Below, piece after piece: positions 13,876-26,134 of a DNA stretch of 64,000 bases. Position numbers and translations under genes: made by a program. The stretch is from assembly GCA_021613535.1 (NCBI GenBank), contig CP075492.1, positions 9,982,001-10,046,000 on the forward strand, given 5' to 3'. Source of the DNA: Adineta vaga. Taxonomy: Eukaryota; Rotifera. The notes under the pieces are model-generated. The model worked only from the letters and a program-made list of their open reading frames with translations. It made no database searches and was not told the DNA's origin. How positions within the stretch are numbered: position 1 is the stretch's first letter; each line of letters begins with the position of its first letter.

Positions 13876-15579
13876 TATTTACAATGATACTCACCTTTGA
13901 ATAAGTTGGAAAGGAGGAAAAAACCAACTAGATACCTTATAAGTTAACACTGAAAAAAAAGTCACGACTCATTTAACTGTAAAAGAAATATGTAAAAGAA
14001 CAAACAGTCATTTGTTGAATCATTACAAAAATCACAAATGAGTCATATTTTATAGTTTATCACTAAGACCAATGGAAGATTCAACGCAGAATATGTTGTA
14101 AAAATAGAATCTCATATCCGTACTTGTGTTTTTGAAAATATACTCGGATGTTTATACTCATAAATAATAAATCAAATACTTTTCATATGATGAAATTGAT
14201 TGTCGTCGATGATTAATCTCTATTTTATGATAATAATTAGTCTTTCAACTATGGAGAGGTATATCAACTAGCAAATACTGTTTTTTTTTCTATAACAAAA
14301 AGTCACATGAGATGCTTTTTTCCTTCTAAAGATTTCATTTCGGTAGGTCACATCTGGTTCTTATCAAGTAAATGCAATGATATATCCAACTTTAATTTGC
14401 TTTTCAAAACCCAAAAACAAATCTCTCTTTTGTTGTTTTGTTCTAGTTATTTTTATTAGAAAAGATTTTTCATATGAATATGATGATCTTATCTTTTCAC
14501 AGATGAATCGTTCCATAGTATAGTTTTTTGACATTAACAGCGAATGAAAAAATAATCAACATGGATACATTTCTTTCTTTATGTGGGCAGATATAGATAG
14601 ATATATATAAACTTCTGTTGTTTGTCTTTATTGCATTTCAACAGATAGACATAGGACAAACAGAAAACCACACAAAAAATATTGTGCCATTTCTAACAAT
14701 ATAATATAGAACATCTTGCAATTCAATGCGCAACTAGGAAATTAACATTGTTGCCAGGAGTCTATATTCGTTCTTGATGTGAGCGTATGATCGCAATTGA
14801 AAGACGAGGATCTGAAGCATCGGAAGAACACATACAGCGAGAGAGAGAGAGAGAGAGAGAGATGGAGGGAGGGAGAAGAAAGAAAAAGTTGAGAATAGAA
14901 AAGAAGGAGAGCTTTGACTACTAATACCATTTCGATTAATCTAACCATAATAGAAAAATATCTTGTGAGATGATTGTATTTCGTTGGACATCATCTAACA
15001 CAGCAGGAGTTATGCCCATGTTACTGTCAGTTCTATCTATTACGGTGTGTCATATCATTCTGTTTTTGTATTCTGACATTTAGTATAGATGAGACAAAAA
15101 AAAACAAGTTTACCCATCGATCGACAAGAAAAGAAACAAGAGTATTATTCTCATCAAAAGACATCAAGCAGTCAGCAGAACGATTAGAGACAATCAGCAC
15201 AAGGAAACACCCTACTGCCATCATCTTACTTGTGTTATCGTGTTGAGAGTATATATATATCTTTCATTTTCTCGTTCGATCTACTAGACTAAATATCTAC
15301 TTATGTCACGTTCGATTATTTCTTACTATAAAACCGACATCGAATGATCAATCAGAATAATGATGAAACTAATTTGAAGATAAGTAAATACGCATTTACA
15401 ATTCATCACTTTTTCATGTCTACTTCTTCTTCGTGTTATTTTTTGGCTTGCTTCTCTCTTCCATGTTCTTTTTTTTTGTGTCTCTAGATCGTTTCTATCT
15501 ATTGTCAGTTTGTCAATTGACATAGTATCACATAAAGAATTCTTTAGACAAGTATGTGTTTATTAGTAATATTACAACA
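13876..15579. other. Long intergenic region upstream of GPCR
   Basis: 1.7 kb without a convincing gene on either strand; short open frames lack conserved features. It includes a (GA)n microsatellite at 14839-14862 and several AT-rich tracts. It probably carries divergent promoters for the GPCR and the minus-strand hypothetical gene. Confidence 0.55.
14839..14862. repeat. (GA)n microsatellite
   Basis: About twelve uninterrupted GA units in the region upstream of the GPCR, followed by a purine-rich GGAGGGAGGG stretch. GAGA-type tracts can act as promoter elements; this is not established here. Confidence 0.85.
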
Positions 15580-18522
15580 ATGACTAGTTATACAATTTTC
15601 AATGAAACAACAACATCGATCATGTTCAAAAATGAATCAACAACAATAACATTGATAACGAATAATGATTCAACAATAGACCAATCGTCATTAGATAATA
15701 TTTGTAAAAATTTTCATGTACGTATGTTTAGTTAAGAACATCTGTTTGTATTTATTTGTCCCCTGAGATGTAAAAAATTTTCTTCGTCATTGCAATTTCT
15801 TTTCTTGTCTCATTTTAGCTCATCGTTTTTCTCTGTATTATATTTGTATTAATTGTTACGGCTAATATATCTGTTATTCTTCAATTAAGTTGTTCAAAGA
15901 AAAGTCAAAGTCGAATGAGTTTTTTTCTGTTGAATTTAGCATATGCTGGTAAGTTTTCTTCTCTTTGTTGATGTTGTTGTTGTTGTTGTTATTATTATTA
16001 TTATTGCCGGAAATCGTTCGTTCGTATGCTCGCACATCCGAACGATATTTGTCGACTAGTAGCACTTGACTTATTCAATCATGAATGTATAGTATGATGT
16101 GATGTTACGTGTAAACCCTTCTCGAATATAGAATTAGAGCAAATGTTTATAATCAAGAAAATGTTTTTCTTTTTCTTCAAAATATTACTTCTAGTAGTGC
16201 ATTAACACTAATTTAATTTTAACAATTATTCAGATGAGTGAATTGTTAATAAAATGAATTTTCCTATTCGAAGAAAAGAAAAATTCATTTATTCATTGAT
16301 GAAAGTTTCTCCCTTTGTGTTTTTCTTTTTAATGTATGTTTTTTGATTTTCGATATTTAGATTTATTTGTTGGAATTATTATTGTCACTCGTGATATCAT
16401 TGAAAAAAGTTGTATACCATTTGGACTTGGTTCTCTTGGATGTCGATTGATCAGCTTTATACAAGTTCGTATTTCTTAATTTCGAAGGAAATAATTGATT
16501 CAATTGAGAAGATTTGTTTTAATAAACGATTGATCTCAGTAATCTCAAAAGTGTTTTTCTCGGAAAAAAAAGAAAGCTTTTTTTTTACCAAATTATTCTA
16601 ATACTTGAGACGAAAATTGTAGGAAAACAAAGATTAGCATATTGTTGATAGGATAGAATGTACTCAAAATGTCTATTTTCTTTTGTTGTTTAGGGAACAA
16701 TTTCATATAATTCGAGGTACATACATGTTTTTATAATTAGAAATCTACAAATAAACATTTCTGGACTTTAGTTATGTACTTGTTTGTGTATCAATTGATC
16801 GTCTTTATGCAATTATTCGTCCAATGGATGTTCGAAGTGCGTCTTCAGGTAGATAAATCAATTGAACTTTGATCTTCTTTGATCAACATTTTCTTCTAGC
16901 ATTTCGATATTCGTTAATTATTGGTAAGAAGAATACTTCTTTTTTCTTTTTTCAACATATAATTTGATTTGAATTGATTCATTCCAAAGCATCATGGATT
17001 ATTTCAATGACCTTCGCGTCTACTCAGTTGTATTTCCGCGATATCAATACAATTGAAGGAATGCGTATATGTGGTAATCGATCGGACGTTCAAAATTGGA
17101 ATGTAAGGTTGACAATGAATTGATAGACAGACTGAATTCTCGTTTTAATTTCGCTTTTCTAGGCATACGTCTATTTCTTATTTATCTCATTATATCTTGT
17201 TCCATTGATTGTTATGACAGTGTCATATGTAATAATAATAATAATAATATGGAGAAAGGGCTCGGTGAAAATTAAAGATGGATTAACAAATGAACGACAT
17301 GAGAAATCAAGAATACGTCGATTGCTTTCATCAAAAAAATCCACTTTCAATGGTAAAAATCGTTGAATTTATTGTTCTACATTTTTTGATTGTCTTCTTC
17401 TTCTATGCATCTAGATGATCAACAAATTGAATCACGTATACGAGATGTGCGTTCACTTGGTGTAATACCTCGAGCTAAAATCAAAACAGTTAAAATGACC
17501 TTAGTCATTGTTATTGGTAAATTTTCTTAACAGATTGATGACAGGATATCCGACACTGTCTTGATTGATGAAAAACTAAATAGAATTAGGCATAACATAA
17601 TAGCAAGTCTAACCTTCATTATTCATTGTCTTAGTACACTGATATATCAACAAATCTAATTTAAATGCAAAGATCTTTTCTTTAATCTTTTAAATTGTTT
17701 TCTTTTATAGCTTTTACTGCTTGTTGGTCGCCTTATTTCATTTTAACTATAATGAATACACTTGGTTTTATTCAAAATTTCGTTCTTATACGTGTTACAT
17801 CATCTTTATGTTACATGAATTCATTAGCTAATCCACTTATTTATTGGCTTTTTGCAACAAATTTCTGTCTAAAATTCAGGTAATTCGATCATTTGATATT
17901 CAAAAACTTCAAAATCTTATATTAAACAAAATACATTATAATTTCTTTTCAGCACAAAAACGACCAATGTTTCCCTTTCTTAGTAAAGCATAACCGAGTG
18001 AATTGCTTTTTTTTTCTATTTCCTCTTATTCATAACATTGCTTTTTATGCATGTGGTTCTTTTTTTGGATGAATAATACATTGAAAAAAAAAATCACTAA
18101 CACCCGAATGACAAGATGATACATGCATGATGAAAAGAATTCGTAAATACGCGTGAGTGACATGTCTATCGTCAGAATTTGTTTACTATTCAATTACAAA
18201 TGATACGATTTGAATAGTAAAACAGTTACTTTCATTGTTTAATGATTGAAATTCTTATGTTTGTTTGTTTATGTTCATATTTAGAGAGACTCATGGTTGT
18301 CAAAAATTGACAACAATTAAATCGACGTCAAATGGAGAAAATGGTCGACGTTCTTCACTATCCGATCGTCGACAAAGTGTTAATAGTGTGAAATATCAAC
18401 GGCGACGTTCAGAAGATTATCATCGTGCACATAATCCACGTATACCACTACCTTCAATACCTTTACCTCATCAGTCAAATTGTCGTACACAAACACAAGG
18501 AAATAAACGTTTTCCTCAATAA
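15580..18522 (+). CDS. Class A neuropeptide GPCR (NPSR/CCAP/vasopressin-receptor-like)
   Basis: About ten exons give a full seven-helix receptor. The N terminus is extracellular with several N-glycosylation sequons (FNET, NEST). TM1 is LIVFLCIIFVLIVTANISV, with the conserved Asn. TM2 starts FFLLNLAYADLFVG. The TM3 Cys (SLGCRL) and ECL2 Cys (GMRICGN) can form the usual disulfide. The E/DRY motif is DRL (CVSIDRLYAIIRPM). The third loop ends RAKIKTVKMT, characteristic of neuropeptide S, CCAP and vasopressin-type receptors; TM6 is CWSPYF and TM7 NPLIYWLF. The C-terminal tail is Arg/Ser-rich with basic RRxS sites suitable for phosphorylation and is reached across an intron of about 400 bases. The ligand cannot be inferred. 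A 9-codon upstream frame overlaps the start codon. Confidence 0.85.
15967..16005. repeat. (TTG)n(TTA)n compound microsatellite in GPCR intron
   Basis: Consecutive TTG units followed by TTA units, inside the intron after TM2. Expected to be length-variable. Confidence 0.8.
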
Positions 18523-19372
18523 CAAAATTTACTATCAATCGAATCTTCAATCCTAACGTCTAAATTCTTCTTCTTCTTCTTATTATTATTTTTCTTGTTT
18601 TTTTTAGTAGTTCTGATGAATAATTTCTTTTATTTTGTTTGCCTTTGTTTTGTGTCATTTCGTATATTCTAAAAAAAAAGATGATGTCAGTCTGTTATCT
18701 TAATTGATTGTCAATCACGCACGTAACTGTCTCTCTTGGTATTGTATCGAATATGATGTATTTATCTATATCAATGATAGAAAAGAATAAGAATAAGAAG
18801 TCTTGTTGATTTCTCGAATATAGGAAACAAGAATAGGCGATCTTCTTTTTTTTAAGTATTACAATCGTTTATGTTATCCGCTTGTAACTAGTCCATCAAC
18901 GCTTGTCTAAGTAATTCTATCGATGAACTGTTTTTATTCGAGTCAATATTGCACATCAGTTGCTTTTCTTTCTAACCTTGACGATCTATGGGAGCCACCC
19001 ATTGACGATAAAATAATAATTGATCCTTGTTGTGCCTTGCAGACTATAGAGTTTGGTTAAAGTATTTTGCTGACGTCTCTTTTAATACATTGTTTGACAT
19101 TCCGAGTAATTAGTCTTTCTATCTCTATTTCTTGTCGTTTTGATGGACAAAAGAGATCACTGGGGTCCTCAAGCTTTATTATTAATCTTTCATTGCTGCC
19201 ATTCGTGTGTCTTACCATCCGCAAGACTAAATCTATTGTGAACCTTACAGCGACAATTATCTCTTTTCTTTTCTGCTATATAATTCTGTCGATTTTAATA
19301 ACAGAACAATGTTTTATTCTATCATTATCTTCTCCTTCTTCTTCTTCTTCTTATTTCGTTTCAGACATTTCA
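18523..19372. other. Intergenic, T-rich
   Basis: 850 bases holding the GPCR 3' UTR and the upstream region of the TMEM26-like gene. An open frame runs from 19067 into the TMEM26 exon, but its first hundred codons look non-coding (CT-rich, low conservation) and end in TTTCAG, so it is probably intron or leader sequence. Confidence 0.5.
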
Positions 19373-21743
19373 ATGTATCACGGGATGTCTAAAACTGAAG
19401 AAACTCTACGCGAATGTGGCCGATGGATATGTCATTCATTCGATATTTTAAAAGCGATTATTATTCGAGTTATTTTTGCACTTCATGCAACGATTGCAAT
19501 CATGCGAACTGTTATTACAAAAGGAGATTATTGGTATCTAATAAATATGTGTGGAGTTAATTTTCTTCTCATTGAATTGATTGTTACGATTATTAAACGA
19601 AAAGGTTTGTTGAATTTTTCACTAGAAATTTATATCGGATTATTTGATTTTGTAGGAAAAGAACCAAAATGGTAAAATGTTTGATTTCTAGATTAGCAAA
19701 TATCAAGATTCATTGTTCATATTTAGGTTTTCACCATGTTTTTTTCTTTATATTTGTACAATGATTCCTCCAATATGGTTTTTAGAAATCAATCGGATTA
19801 ATGTTAAACTTGGTGGTGGATCAATGAATCAAACTGAAGGCAAAGAATTAGAAATTCTGATTGAAAAAGGTCTTATATCAAAAGCAAATATCAATGATAA
19901 AACGGTTTGTTTCATTTTATAGACTTTTTTTCTTCTTTTTCTAATTTTCTTTCTTTGCGCACAACAATATCAAATTTCTTTTCTCTTTTTTAAACATAAA
20001 ATCTCAATCGAAATGAATTCTATAGAATTTAGTCGTTGAAAAGGTGAGAGATAACTCAAAAGAACATGAATTTTCGCATGATGCATGATTATATATCAAT
20101 ATATTTTATATTTAATATTACATAACAATAACAAAAATGAAAGAAATAATGACAAATATTGCCGTTAAATATCGACAGTGGTTTGTTGAGGTTTGAGTTC
20201 AAAAGTTACATATTGTTCAGGTCGTCGTGGTCGAGCACCCCATGCTGGATAATAGTGATGATGACGACGTAAATAAAACGCTAAGATACCACAAAGTATT
20301 GATAGAAGAAATAAAGATGGAAGAATAAAATTACGAAAAATAGTTTGAGCTTTTTTTTCACGATTACTCAAGATAACTGGAGGAGGACGAGAAGATGAAG
20401 AAGAACTAACGATGGTAGTAGTTGTTTCTATTGGTTGTTCATCAACGATACTTTGTGGTGCCCAAAACGTAATTTGCGATTCATCAATCGTTCGATTTGG
20501 AGTAAAACCAAAATAAATTGATAATGTTCGTGTAATACTATGTTTATGAAGAACAGTTCGAATTAATAAACCTGTTGTTAATATACAAACAAGAGTTATC
20601 ATAACAATAATTAAGACTGAAATAATTGACGATGATTTAAAATAAATGAATGAATCTTCATTTTCATCGTTGTCGTCATCATTTTTTCCATAGTTTTTAT
20701 CACCCAATACTTTGGATATATCTTCATCTGTAGCTTTAGCGGGTAGTACTTGATCACCATCATTTTCTCCCATTATTGTCAAGGGCACATGCGTATACAA
20801 CGTGTGCAATGTACTGATGTATAGAATAGCGTTATTCTTTCTATTCTTCGTTCTTTTTCTTTTCCCGTTCTTCGCTGGAATATGACAATATGTCGGTTTA
20901 TGTTCTTGTTCTCTAATATACGAGTTGCTTTAAGAGAAAAACTAATTCTAGTTGAGTTTTGATTAATAAACAGAATAAATTTGAAATTTATCGAACTTTT
21001 TCTGCATGATCAATATAATCAGGCATGTGCATCTTGGCATGTTCTAGAAAAGACCTTTAACTATTGACGATTGGGTTGTGGTTATTGAAGTAACATTTTT
21101 AATGATAATTATTATTGGCCGGTGGTTATTACCAAAAGGAAAAATTAGTCGTTCTGCACTTTCTCAACTGTTACTTGTTTATCTTTCATTAGCATCAGAT
21201 ATGATTGATTTATTATCGATATTTCAAGAAGATAAAGTGATTCGAAATTCCAAAATGATCTATTCAACTTTAGCTGTTTTCTCCTGGTCAACATTTCAAT
21301 TTAGTTTAAATCTTGTTGCATCACGTGGTCGAACATTTCGTTTCGATGCCGAAAGTATAAATTCAAACAATCAATTAAATCTAATCAAACAACAAAAACG
21401 TCGTCGACCACAACAACAAATTCTATCTGTATGTCACAAATTAGCAAATAGTGAATTACCCTCGATATTTCTAACTATTTTAATGCAAGATTTACCATTT
21501 CTTGTCATTCGTCTTATTGCTGTTGTACATTTTAAAGTACAATCTTATACAACAATCTTTTTTACTTGTAAAAATTTAATTATTTTATGTTTACAAGTTT
21601 ATCGTTTATGGTCAATTTGTATTGAACATATTCATCAAGAGGAACCAAATAATAATGTCGATAAATATTCCATAACAGCAGCAACAATACAACGTTTACC
21701 TCCATTACCTGAGTCAGCAACAACTCAATTTATCTTAGCATGA
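19373..21743 (+). CDS. TMEM26: TMEM26-like multipass membrane protein
   Basis: Exons at about 19373-19601, 19657-19671, 19727-19902, 20026-20043 and 21048-21743. The N-terminal half contains VIFALHATIAIMRTV, GDYWYLINMCGVNFLLIELIV and KWFSPCFFLYICTMIPPIWF. The C-terminal half contains VTFLMIIIIGRWLLPKG, LSQLLLVYLSLASDMIDLL and LMQDLPFLVIRLIAV. All correspond in order to vertebrate TMEM26 (for example its IGRWLLP and SQLLL blocks). Function of the family is poorly known. The junction from VVEK at 20043 to KRPLTIDDW at 21048 is phase 0 and skips a 1,004-base intron containing an antisense gene. A second copy of the C-terminal half follows at 21863. Confidence 0.82.
20165..20809 (-). CDS. Two-TM hypothetical protein nested in TMEM26 intron
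   Basis: An intronless frame of about 200-214 codons on the strand opposite to, and entirely within, the largest TMEM26 intron. The N-terminal segment is acidic (NDDDNDENEDS), followed by TM1 (SVLIIVMITLVCILTTGLL). A linker with Ser/Thr-rich and PPPV sequence and TM2 (FILPSLFLLSILCGILAFYL) come next, then a His/Arg-rich turn (RRHHHYYPAWGARPRRP) and a short tail. The start could be the first Met or the internal MGENDGD twelve residues later. I do not recognise the family. Coding quality is supported by normal composition and two clean membrane helices over an uninterrupted frame. Confidence 0.65.
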   Translation of the reverse strand: MHTLYTHVPLTIMGENDGDQVLPAKATDEDISKVLGDKNYGKNDDDNDENEDSFIYFKSSSIISVLIIVMITLVCILTTGLLIRTVLHKHSITRTLSIYFGFTPNRTIDESQITFWAPQSIVDEQPIETTTTIVSSSSSSRPPPVILSNREKKAQTIFRNFILPSLFLLSILCGILAFYLRRHHHYYPAWGARPRRPEQYVTFELKPQQTTVDI

Positions 21744-21862
21744 TATCGCATGAGCCAGATAGCTTGAAATCTATCGAACAATATTATATATATATATATA
21801 CATATATCTATACATATGATGTAAATTGCTTTTTTTATGAAGAAAATTTTTATTTAATTTAG

Positions 21863-22980
21863 ATGAAAGAATGGGGTATTGAAGATGCCATGATGGTTGA
21901 ACTATCATTTATGTTTATTATTATTCTTGGCCGATGGTTATTACCAAAAGGAAATATATCTCATAGTGCATTATCTCAGTTATTACTTGTTTATTTATCT
22001 CTTGCATCGGATATTTTGGATTTATTGACATTATTTGGTGAAAAAGAAATCTATTTAAGTAAACCGATGGTTCATATTGTGCTGGTCGTGTTTTCATTAT
22101 GTATGTTTCAATTTGCGTTGAATTTAACTGCAACACGTGGTCGATCATTTCATGCAGAATTTGATGATTCAGAATTTGAAATTCATCAATCAGCACCACT
22201 ACAACTAGCATCACGATCCTTACCAGTACATCAAAAGATTACAAATAAATTTATCCCAAGTATAGTTTCATCATCAACAGCTCGACCATTAACGACAACA
22301 TCAGCAAATCAAACACCACGTGTGAAACCACGCGCAGCATCATTTTCGATTATAGAGCCATCTGATACAATCTTTGAAAATCCAATAAATCGTGGACATT
22401 TTGAAATGCGAGCGAGTAAGAATAGTTTAGGTAAGAGACTTCTTTCAATGAATAGATCATTTCAAATTCTATTCTTCTTTTTCCATTTACTCCTACAGCT
22501 CTTAAACCATCGTTTCCTGAATCTGATTTACTTTCAAATATTCCTCATCCACCACCAATGCTGCAGCGTCTATCCATAGGTTCTTTTAATTCACTACATT
22601 CATCCTTATGGCATACATCACGTTCAAAACAAATATCAAGAAAATCGGTTGCAGAAAGTGTGAAAATCTTTGTTAAAAAACGATCTGCAAAATTTCTTCG
22701 ATCAGAAATTTGGTCTATTCTAGTAACATTATCTCTACAAGATGGTCCATTCTTCGCTATTCGTCTTGTTGCTATTATCGTTTATCATGTACGATCATTT
22801 TTAACATATTTCTTTACATTTAAAAATTTCTTAATTTTACTTTTTCAAACATATCGTATTGCTTCGATATGTTTAGAAAAAGATGAACAAGAACAAGAAT
22901 TCGAAGAAAAAATCGATACAATACGACGCATGAGTGTTGCAGCATCACAACTTGGCGTATCATTGAATAGAAAAATCTAG
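21863..22980 (+). CDS. Second TMEM26 C-terminal module (alternative exon or truncated tandem copy)
   Basis: Two exons (21863-22430 and about 22500-22980) encode a paralogous copy of only the C-terminal half of TMEM26: LSFMFIIILGRWLLPKG, ALSQLLLVYLSLASDILDLL, FQFALNLTATRGRSF, then SLQDGPFFAIRLVAIIV and FFTFKNFLILLFQTYRIASIC. An inserted Ser/Thr/Pro-rich loop of about 130 residues separates the two hydrophobic halves. The first three membrane helices are missing. The module starts right after AATTTAG with ATG in phase 0, exactly the phase of the upstream homologous exon at 21048. It could therefore be an alternative 3' exon set spliced to the shared 5' exons, or a separate gene whose mRNA is trans-spliced. 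Two polyadenylation-like AATAAA motifs follow. Confidence 0.7.
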
Positions 22981-23297
22981 TTTGAATTTTACGAAGTTAG
23001 AGAACAATAAACAAGAAGTTCTTCTTTTTTTTAATATTGTATTTGAAAATAGATATTGTCAATAAAAGCTAATGAATTCTATAGTTTCAATCAGAGAGAA
23101 AGAAATTTATTTATTCATTTTCTATAAGTCTCGTAGTATCTTTGATACGAATGTTTTATAGCGACATCTTTGATGCTTCTTCATGATTGTGTTACTCGGT
23201 CAACTCTACTATATGCGCGATGTGACATGACAACATCGGAAAAATTCATTCATTTAACCTTCCTTGTTTACTATCGATTACTCATATTATTTTACGG
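22981..23297. other. Short intergenic gap
   Basis: AT-rich 317-base gap with AATAAA motifs near 23007 and 23060 as candidate poly(A) signals for the TMEM26 module; no coding frame. Confidence 0.5.
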
Positions 23298-25258
23298 ATG
23301 AAGAATCAATTAATTCTTTTTTGGCGATGTATATTTGGTCCGAAACTTTATCAAACATATCCAGTATTACCACCAGCTCCTATTCGAAATGACCAACAAG
23401 TAGAAATTGAAATCAATTACTTGAAAAGTCTTATCTATTTTTTGTTTCTAGCCATCTCATTTCTATGAGAAAAATACAGCGGAAAGTCTTAGTGACACGG
23501 TATTCTTCGCTGTAAGATTTCTTTTCGATATAGACATACATAGATATATAAATAGTTTATTTTTAGCTAAAATTATCCATTGGCATACTTAAAGTGACAT
23601 GGCCATTATGTTTGATGTACTTTTATCGTAAAGGTTTATTAACATATGACAATGGAATTGTAACACTACGAATTGTTGGTTGCATTGCCATTGTTTCCGC
23701 TTATTTTATGTTATTACGTGGTATGTATTGAGTAATATTCCTTGTAGATAAAATGTATCTTGTCTTTTTTGATTAGGTGTTGGTCGTTATGTTAACCCGA
23801 GTTATAAACTTTTTATTGACGAATTTTTTAAAGTGAAAAATAATTTATCAAAAGAAGCTCGACAAGTAAGGTTTCAAAAAGTGGACTTGAAAAGAAATCT
23901 AAGAAATAGTATTTGTTCAGAATTTTTTAGCTAAATTTGATTTTTCTCTTTCACATTGGCAACCAGATTATATTATTGAAGCTTCAGCTGTACGAAAATT
24001 ACCAATGATATCTACAACAAAAGATGATTTAATTAATCGTACTGAACCATCTATTCTCGAACGTCTTTTTCATTATCCATCATTATTTCTTGGCTATATT
24101 TGTGTGAATGTCTTTGGTCGACGTTTAATGTTTCCAGGTAGTTTACAATTACTTCGACAAATGATGGAACGACCTTTACTGGATGGACGTACAAATTTAA
24201 TTGTTCAACATCGTGCTAAACGTTATGTTATACGAACAGCTGATGGAAATAATATCGATACAATCTTTGCTGATCGACGCCAATCAAATCATTCACAAAA
24301 TGGACGAATATTAGTCGTTACTTGCGAAGGTAATGCTGGCTTTTATGAGATGGGTTGTATGGGAACACCAATTGATCGTGGCTATTCTGTACTTGGATGG
24401 AATCGACCAGGATTTGGAGAAAGTTCGGTAAGATCTCTATTTTGAACATGATCATTATATGATTTGTCATTGTTTCAGGGTTATCCTGGCGCAATTTCAG
24501 AAATCAATTCTATCGATGCTGTAATGCGTTATGCAATTGAAGAACTTCATTTTCTTGTTGATGATATTGTTATATTTGCATGGTCGATTGGTGGTTATTC
24601 AGCATGTTGGACAGCTGTGAATTATCAAGATATTCGTGGTCTTGTTTTAGATGCTGTATTTGATGATGTTCTACCATTAGCACAACGTCAGATGCCAGCA
24701 TTTGCATCAAAATTTGTTGAAAAAACAATACGTTACTATCTTGATTTGAATAATATACAACTACTTAAATTATTTAATGGACCATTCTATTTAATACGAC
24801 GAACACAAGACGAAATTATTAGTTTGATACCTGGTCGTGTTGAAACCAATCGTGGTAATGAATTGTTATTTCAAGTTCTTAAATATCGTTATCCATATAT
24901 TTACAATGATGATCAAACATTAACACTTCTACAACGATTTATTTGTTCAAATCAAGTGCATAGAATCGAATTAGTTGAGAAATATTGTTCCAATCAAAGT
25001 GAATTACAAACAAAAACAAGAGAATATCGTATGGAACATCCAACTCCATCATATCCATGCAAATTTGGTAATTTGTTTTTGAATTCAAAAAAAGATTTGT
25101 ACAAATTCATTTGTTTTAATTTAGGTGAAAATTTCTCTTTGCTTGAACGACAACGTTTTGCTATTTATTTTATTGATCAATATTTAGTCGATTTCGATTC
25201 TCAACATTGTACACCTTTACCACAAAACTTCTTTCGAATACCTGAACGATCTGTGTAA
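23298..25258 (+). CDS. ABHD16A: ABHD16A-type phosphatidylserine lipase
   Basis: About seven exons. The N-terminal part has two hydrophobic segments (KLSIGILKVTWPLCLMYFY and IVGCIAIVSAYFMLL) and a conserved linker with FDFSLSHWQPD. The alpha/beta-hydrolase domain begins ILVVTCEGNAGFYEMG, continues GYSVLGWNRPGFGESSG and carries the nucleophile elbow AWSIGGYSA with the catalytic Ser. Downstream, LDAVFDDVLPLA, FYLIRRTQDEII with the likely acid residue, and NRGNELLFQVLKYRYP match ABHD16A/BAT5. The family is an ER-membrane lipase that converts phosphatidylserine to lyso-phosphatidylserine. The catalytic His is probably within the KYRYP/following helix region as in the family, but I cannot pin it down. 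Start chosen as the first in-frame Met. Confidence 0.88.
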
Positions 25259-26134
25259 TACTTATTGTCTTTTGTTCTTTTATATGTTTGTCATGTACGA
25301 GATATAATAAATATCGAAGAAAATCATTTTGAAACATAATGTCAATGTTGAAGATAAAAAAGAGAAATGATGTTCGTATTACGTTCTTTTTTTTTTACAA
25401 ACAATCGACCTGCTACCAAGTAACTATTACACATCATACACAGTCCATCCAGGTGTTATACATGTTGAAAAACTAAATAATAGAGTGAAAAATATTGTCA
25501 AATCTCCATTAATAAAGCAAACAATTGGCACTTTATAGAAAGATAGAAAAAACAAATTTCTTCATTACTCATATTTGAAAAAAATAGTGTTTTCGAAATA
25601 TTCGCATTCTGTATGGAATTTTTTCAGTGCATACTTTTGTAAACTCCTTGTTAAGAAATAATCGTGTCTTATGTGTGATTTTCATTCATCAAACATCTTC
25701 ATATCGGAGTAAAATCACAACGATCATAACGTACGTAAAGAAAAAAGTAAATCAATTATTTATATATGAAAAAAAAAATATATGCACGTGCCAATCGCAT
25801 TTATTTCATTCGATGATCTTATTTACATATGTCAATTCTTTCTCTTTTGAATAGTTTCATACATATATATAAAGTTTTTTTTAAATCTTTCTCAATCCTA
25901 TTTTTACATTTATATCGAATTGATATTTGATCATCGAATACTAAGTATGAATAGATTTCACCTCTGAATAATCAGTATACCGTCAATAGGATAGAAAAAA
26001 AATTGAAGACCTTAAAAATGTTATACGATAATCATCTAAAGGTAATATTGACAAACGTAAAGTTCGTCGCCCGAGCTTTTTTTTATCCACATTATTATTA
26101 TATTGCTCTTTTTTTATTTCTGATTAAAAAAAAC
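25259..26134. other. Intergenic, no gene seen
   Basis: 875 bases, AT-rich, with no supported coding frame. A short upstream exon for the following PLC gene might lie here, since its paralog at 39203 begins with a tiny first exon, but I could not identify one. Confidence 0.5.

Noticed and set aside
18667-19372. Extended N terminus of TMEM26 from 19067
   Set aside because: Sequence before 19365 is CT-rich and unconserved and ends in an acceptor-like TTTCAG; the start at 19373 fits the family better.
26018-26041. 13-base similarity (TACGATAATCATC) to the PLC exon at 26543
   Set aside because: Too short and in AT-rich context; not convincing as an exon duplication.
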